Below, piece after piece: positions 6,066-8,424 of a stretch of DNA of 8,424 bases (position 1 is the stretch's first letter; every line of letters starts with the position of its first letter). Below the pieces are notes generated by a model. That model made no database searches. It had not been told where the DNA came from and saw only the letters and a list, made by a program, of their open reading frames with translations. The stretch spans positions 1-8,424 of the forward strand of contig CAMLFP010000244.1 of NCBI GenBank assembly GCA_946479335.1, in the 5' to 3' direction. The position numbers and the translations under genes are program-made. This stretch comes from an uncultured Archangium sp. (GTDB lineage Bacteria > Myxococcota > Myxococcia > Myxococcales > Myxococcaceae).

Positions 6066-6081
6066 CGTGCCGCGCGGCACG
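6066..6081. repeat. 16-bp perfect palindrome, copy 2 (divergent spacer)
   Basis: CGTGCCGCGCGGCACG, identical to 5453-5468, lies in the 184-bp spacer between the divergent pseudopilin and response regulator genes, 53 bases upstream of the pseudopilin start. This position would suit an operator, but the second copy lies inside a coding region. I found no convincing promoter hexamers for either gene in the rest of the spacer. Confidence 0.75.
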
Positions 6082-6197
6082 CCCTCGACGCGCGCACCGC
6101 GATGGGGCGACCAAGTGCCGTTTCGTCGCTTCGAGCAGGCACGCGAACGTCAGATTGTCTGTTTGCGGATGTTGCGTGGCCGACGGAGACTCGCGCC

Positions 6198-6863
6198 ATG
6201 GCTGAAGTCGCTCCGCCCCCCCAGACGGTTCTCATCGTCGATGATGAACAGACCATCGTCACGGTGCTCGCCGCGGGCTTCAAGAAGGCGGGCGTCACCA
6301 CGAAGACGGCGCTGACCGCCGAAGACGCGATGGCGTTGCTGGAGACCGAACAGTTCGCGGCGGTCGTCACCGACAAGAACCTCCCGGGCAAGAGCGGGCT
6401 GGAGCTGCTGCGCTACGTGAACGAGCGGCTGCCCGACTGCGCGCGCGTGATGATCACCGGCTTCGTCAACACCGAGTCGGTGCTGGAGGCGCTCAGGCTG
6501 GGCGCCGACGACTACCTGCTCAAGCCCTTCGAGAGCATCATGCTGGTGGTGGAGCGCGTGAAGCACGCCATCGAGCATCGGCGGGTGCTCGCCGAGCGGC
6601 GCCGGCTGTCAGACGCGCTCCACGCGATGGAGAAGTCGCTGCGCAAGACCGAGGCCGAGGTGTTCAGCAGCCGCACCGAGCTCGACCTGCTGCAGACGGT
6701 GGTCGACCTGCGCATCGAAGAGGCGACCGAGGCGCTCACCGCGCGCGTCGCGGAGCTCGAGCGCCAGCACACCGCGCTCAAGGCCACGCTGAAGGAGCTC
6801 GCGGCCACCGCCGACGAGAAGCTCAAGCAGCGGTTGCTGGCCGAAGCAGAAATTCTCTCGTGA
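6198..6863 (+). CDS. Response regulator: receiver domain with coiled-coil tail, no output domain
   Basis: The protein has 221 residues from the ATG at 6198, which has GGAG at 6185-6188; the frame is open from 6102 but the extra residues do not look like part of a receiver. The receiver domain spans 10-125 with all key residues: acidic pair Asp15-Asp16 (VLIVDDE), phosphoacceptor Asp59 (VVTDKNLPG), Thr87 (MITGF) and Lys109 (LLKPF). Residues about 127-221 are a long charged helix with heptad-like Leu/Val spacing, probably a dimeric coiled coil. No DNA-binding, AAA+, GGDEF or kinase domain follows, so the output is likely protein-protein contact. No histidine kinase is in the window. The stop overlaps the ribosome binding site of the next gene, so the two are an operon. 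Confidence 0.92.
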   Translation: MAEVAPPPQTVLIVDDEQTIVTVLAAGFKKAGVTTKTALTAEDAMALLETEQFAAVVTDKNLPGKSGLELLRYVNERLPDCARVMITGFVNTESVLEALRLGADDYLLKPFESIMLVVERVKHAIEHRRVLAERRRLSDALHAMEKSLRKTEAEVFSSRTELDLLQTVVDLRIEEATEALTARVAELERQHTALKATLKELAATADEKLKQRLLAEAEILS

Positions 6864-6868
6864 GGAGG
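6863..6868 (+). promoter_or_regulatory. Ribosome binding site that decides the start of the Rossmann oxidoreductase
   Basis: AGGAGG begins at the last base of the response regulator stop codon. It lies five bases from the ATG at 6874 but only two from the overlapping GTG at 6871, so the ATG is the likelier start. Confidence 0.75.
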
Positions 6869-6873
6869 CGGTG

Positions 6874-7479
6874 ATGCGCATCGGGATTCTCGGCAGCGGC
6901 AACGTGGGCAGCACCATCGGCGCGAAGCTCAAGGAGTTGGGCCACGAGGTGAAGCTGTCCTCGCGCGTCGCCGGCGAAGGCAAGGTGACGTTCGCTGACG
7001 CGGCGGCGTTCGGAGAGCTGCTCTTCAACACCACCTCCGGCTCCGGGTCGCTCGACGCGCTGAAGACCGCGGGCGAAGCGCACCTCGGGCACAAGGTGCT
7101 CATCGACGTCGCCAACCCGCTCGACTTCTCGAAGGGCTTCCCTCCGTCGCTCACCGTGGCCAACACCGACTCGCTGGCGGAGACGCTGCAGCGCGCGTTC
7201 CCCAAGGTGCGCGTGGTGAAGGCGCTCAACACGGTGAACGCCAGCGTGATGGTGAACCCGCAGGCGCTGGCGAATGGCGAACACGACCTGCTGATGTGCG
7301 GCAACGACGCCGACGCGAAGACGCAGGCGACCGAACTGCTGCGCACCTTCGGCTGGAAGCACTTCGTCGACCTGGGCGACCTCACCGCGGCGCGCGGCAC
7401 GGAGGCCTACCTGCTCCTGTGGGTGCGGCTGTACGGCGCGCTCAAGACGCCGCAGCTCAACGTGCGCGTGGTGCGCTGA
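6874..7479 (+). CDS. NADP-binding oxidoreductase related to F420-dependent NADP reductase
   Basis: A 201-residue protein with an N-terminal Rossmann fold: GSGNVG at 7-12 is the dinucleotide loop and Ser-Ser-Arg (29-31) at the end of the second strand suits binding of the NADP 2'-phosphate. ANPLDFS (80-86) and KALNTVNASVMVNP (116-129) match the family of coenzyme F420:NADP oxidoreductase-like proteins (PF03807-type). Many bacterial members are annotated as F420 reductases without evidence that they use F420, so NADP binding is well supported while the second substrate is unknown. The gene follows the response regulator by 10 bases. It ends 7 bases from the converging isomerase gene. The GTG at 6871 is an alternative start that adds one residue. 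Confidence 0.85.
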   Translation: MRIGILGSGNVGSTIGAKLKELGHEVKLSSRVAGEGKVTFADAAAFGELLFNTTSGSGSLDALKTAGEAHLGHKVLIDVANPLDFSKGFPPSLTVANTDSLAETLQRAFPKVRVVKALNTVNASVMVNPQALANGEHDLLMCGNDADAKTQATELLRTFGWKHFVDLGDLTAARGTEAYLLLWVRLYGALKTPQLNVRVVR

Positions 7480-7490
7480 AGACGCTTCAG
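7476..7490. terminator. Small hairpin spanning two converging stop codons
   Basis: CTGAAG (7476-7481), loop ACG, CTTCAG (7485-7490). The TGA of the oxidoreductase and the stop of the isomerase on the other strand both lie in the stem. With only 6 bp and no T-tract it could be at most a weak bidirectional terminator. Confidence 0.3.
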
Positions 7491-8260
7491 AGCTTGCTGA
7501 AGTCGGGCTTGCGCTTCTCGAAGAACGCGCCGATGGCCTCCGCGACCTCCGGCGAGGCGAGCTGCTTCACGAAGAGGTCGCCCTCGATGCTCATGCGCTC
7601 GTGCAGCACCTTCGTGTCGCGCAGCAGCTTCTTGGTCAGCTTGAGCGCCGTGGGCGGCTTCTCGCCCAGCACGCGCGCGACCTCGAGCGCCTTCGCCTCG
7701 ACCTGCTCCGGCGCGACCACCGCGTTGGCGATGCCCAGCTGCGCGGCGCGCGTGCCCGAGACGGCTTCGCCGAGAATCAGGATCTCCGAGGCCACCCGGT
7801 GCCCGACCAGCGCGGGGAGAATGAGCGACGAGGCCGCCTCCGGCACCAGCCCGAGGTTCACGAACGGCGTGGTGAGCGACGCGCGCTCCGTGACGTAGAC
7901 GAAGTCGCAGTGCAGCAGCATGGTGAAGCCGAGGCCCACGGCCTTGCCGTCGACCGCCGCGACGAGGGGCTTCTCGAACGCCCCCAGCGCGCGGATGAAG
8001 CGGAACACCGGGGCGCTCTCGTCTTGCGGCGGGTTCTGCATGAAGTCGCCGAGGTCGTTGCCGGCGGTGAAGGTCTCCGAGGTGCTGCTGAACACCACCG
8101 CGGTCACCGACTTGTCGGCGGCGGCCTCGGTCAACGCGGCGTTCATCCGCTCGTACATCGCCAGGGTCAGCGCGTTCTTCTTCGCCGGCCGCGCGAAGCG
8201 GATGACCAGCGTGCCGCCTTCGCGGCGGGTCTCGATGTCGTCGATGAGCGTCGTCGTCAT
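7487..8260 (-). CDS. Delta3,delta2-enoyl-CoA isomerase-like crotonase
   Basis: A 257-residue crotonase-fold protein from the ATG at 8260 (MTTTLIDDIETRREGG). FTAGNDL (64-70) and VDGKAVGLG (103-111) form the oxyanion-hole regions. Both catalytic glutamates of true enoyl-CoA hydratases are missing: the aligned positions are Thr113 and Phe133. Instead TPFVNLGLVPEAASS (131-145) places Glu141 where the Eci1/PECI isomerases have their single catalytic glutamate. The likely reaction is therefore shifting a 3-enoyl-CoA double bond to the 2-trans position during beta-oxidation of unsaturated fatty acids, in the cytoplasm. The frame remains open upstream to 8380, but that part is Arg/Ala-rich shadow and would run through the operators. 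The start has no clear Shine-Dalgarno. A related acyl-CoA substrate remains possible. Confidence 0.88.
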   Translation of the reverse strand: MTTTLIDDIETRREGGTLVIRFARPAKKNALTLAMYERMNAALTEAAADKSVTAVVFSSTSETFTAGNDLGDFMQNPPQDESAPVFRFIRALGAFEKPLVAAVDGKAVGLGFTMLLHCDFVYVTERASLTTPFVNLGLVPEAASSLILPALVGHRVASEILILGEAVSGTRAAQLGIANAVVAPEQVEAKALEVARVLGEKPPTALKLTKKLLRDTKVLHERMSIEGDLFVKQLASPEVAEAIGAFFEKRKPDFSKL

Positions 8261-8300
8261 GCGCGGGCGCTGTAATCGCTCGCGCGCCGTCAGGCGAGCC

Positions 8301-8316
8301 GTTCCGCCGGTGGAAC
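8301..8316. promoter_or_regulatory. Candidate operator 1 (palindrome)
   Basis: GTTCCGCCGGTGGAAC: the half-sites read GTTCCGCC and, on the other strand, GTTCCACC, so the dyad is broken at one base pair only. It lies 40 bases upstream of the isomerase start and is followed by GCGCC, as is operator 2. Confidence 0.6.
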
Positions 8317-8330
8317 GCGCCTTTCCTCCC

Positions 8331-8346
8331 GTTGCACCAGCGGAAC
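8331..8346. promoter_or_regulatory. Candidate operator 2 (palindrome)
   Basis: GTTGCACCAGCGGAAC, 12/16 identical to operator 1 and centred exactly 30 bp from it (about three helical turns). The half-sites are GTTGCACC and GTTCCGCT. It lies just upstream of the Tat-protein gene, where a -35 region would be expected. Confidence 0.55.
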
Positions 8347-8359
8347 GCGCCGCCGACGC

Positions 8360-8365
8360 TATGTT
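8360..8365 (+). promoter_or_regulatory. Possible -10 box of the Tat-protein gene
   Basis: TATGTT fits TANNNT and ends seven bases before the ATG at 8373, so transcription could begin at or next to that ATG and give a leaderless message. No Shine-Dalgarno is present to contradict this. No good -35 is seen at the standard spacing; operator 2 overlaps that place. Confidence 0.3.
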
Positions 8366-8372
8366 CTCACCC

Positions 8373-8424
8373 ATGCGCACCTTCCATCGCCGCGACGTCT
8401 TGCTGGGGAGCGCCGCGCTGCTCG
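8373..8424 (+). CDS. N-terminus of a Tat-exported protein (cut by the window edge)
   Basis: Only 17 codons are visible: MRTFHRRDVLLGSAALL. The twin-arginine signal is clear: Arg-Arg followed by Asp-Val-Leu-Leu and the start of a hydrophobic stretch. The product should therefore be exported folded by the Tat pathway, often with a bound cofactor. Its function cannot be seen. An in-frame ATG at 8361 would add MFSP. The gene is divergent from the isomerase and shares its operator region. Confidence 0.75.
   Translation, partial: MRTFHRRDVLLGSAALL

Noticed and set aside
6103..6118. Possible sigma54 promoter (GG-N10-GC) before the response regulator
   Set aside because: Only the two invariant dinucleotides match; the surrounding bases do not fit the TGGCAC/TTGC consensus.
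4190..6205. Very long open frame on the plus strand (671 codons)
   Set aside because: It runs antisense through three recognisable genes (Coq4-family, hydrolase, pseudopilin) and gives an Arg/Glu/Val-rich product with no domain.
6014..6391. Upstream extension of the pseudopilin frame
   Set aside because: Pseudopilins need the prepilin site close to the N-terminus. The GTG at 6013 has a good ribosome binding site, and the extra part runs antisense into the response regulator.
7487..7495. C-terminal Ser-Lys-Leu of the isomerase, like a peroxisome targeting signal
   Set aside because: Bacteria have no peroxisomes, and many bacterial crotonases end in similar sequences; the resemblance is probably chance.
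8261..8380. Upstream extension of the isomerase frame
   Set aside because: The added residues are low-complexity and would cross the two operator palindromes and the divergent start region; the family normally begins near the ATG at 8260.

Overview
The window is about 70% GC, with strong G/C preference at third codon positions and mostly short intergenic gaps. It contains a trypsin-fold lipoprotein with Cys-rich modules joined by Thr/Gly linkers, an orphan type II secretion pseudopilin, and a response regulator whose only output is a coiled coil. Together these suggest a myxobacterium (Myxococcota). That assignment is inferred from style and gene content; there is no marker gene.

Layout. Bases 1-1759 (minus) hold a secreted chymotrypsin-fold serine protease that runs off the left edge. 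A 132-bp divergent spacer with inverted repeats separates it from a plus-strand pair: a class I-alpha aspartate/aromatic aminotransferase (1892-3097) and a small multi-span membrane protein (3103-3630). A double hairpin follows, then a small TerB-like protein (3689-4027). This gene meets a minus-strand Coq4-family gene (4028-4753) with no spacer, so the two stop codons together form TGATCA. Upstream of coq4-like lies its probable promoter, whose -35 box covers the stop codon of the next minus-strand gene, an alpha/beta hydrolase (4829-5596). The hydrolase appears to be cotranscribed behind a GspG-type pseudopilin (5618-6013). A 184-bp divergent spacer with a perfect 16-bp palindrome leads to a plus-strand pair: a single-domain response regulator with a coiled-coil tail (6198-6863) and a Rossmann-fold oxidoreductase related to F420-dependent NADP reductases (6874-7479). 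This pair converges on a minus-strand delta3,delta2-enoyl-CoA isomerase-like crotonase (7487-8260). A divergent spacer with two tandem 16-bp operators precedes the first 17 codons of a Tat-exported protein (8373 onward).

How the genes work together. No single pathway links them. This looks like ordinary chromosome made of one- or two-gene units: secretion and cell surface (protease, pseudopilin, Tat substrate), amino-acid and acyl-CoA metabolism (aminotransferase, isomerase, hydrolase), a quinone-family protein, and one signalling pair. I see no insertion sequence, phage gene, CRISPR array, tRNA or rRNA. The most useful new observations are regulatory: the tandem operators at 8301-8346, the promoter-operator unit at 4777-4832, and a 16-bp palindrome that occurs twice.
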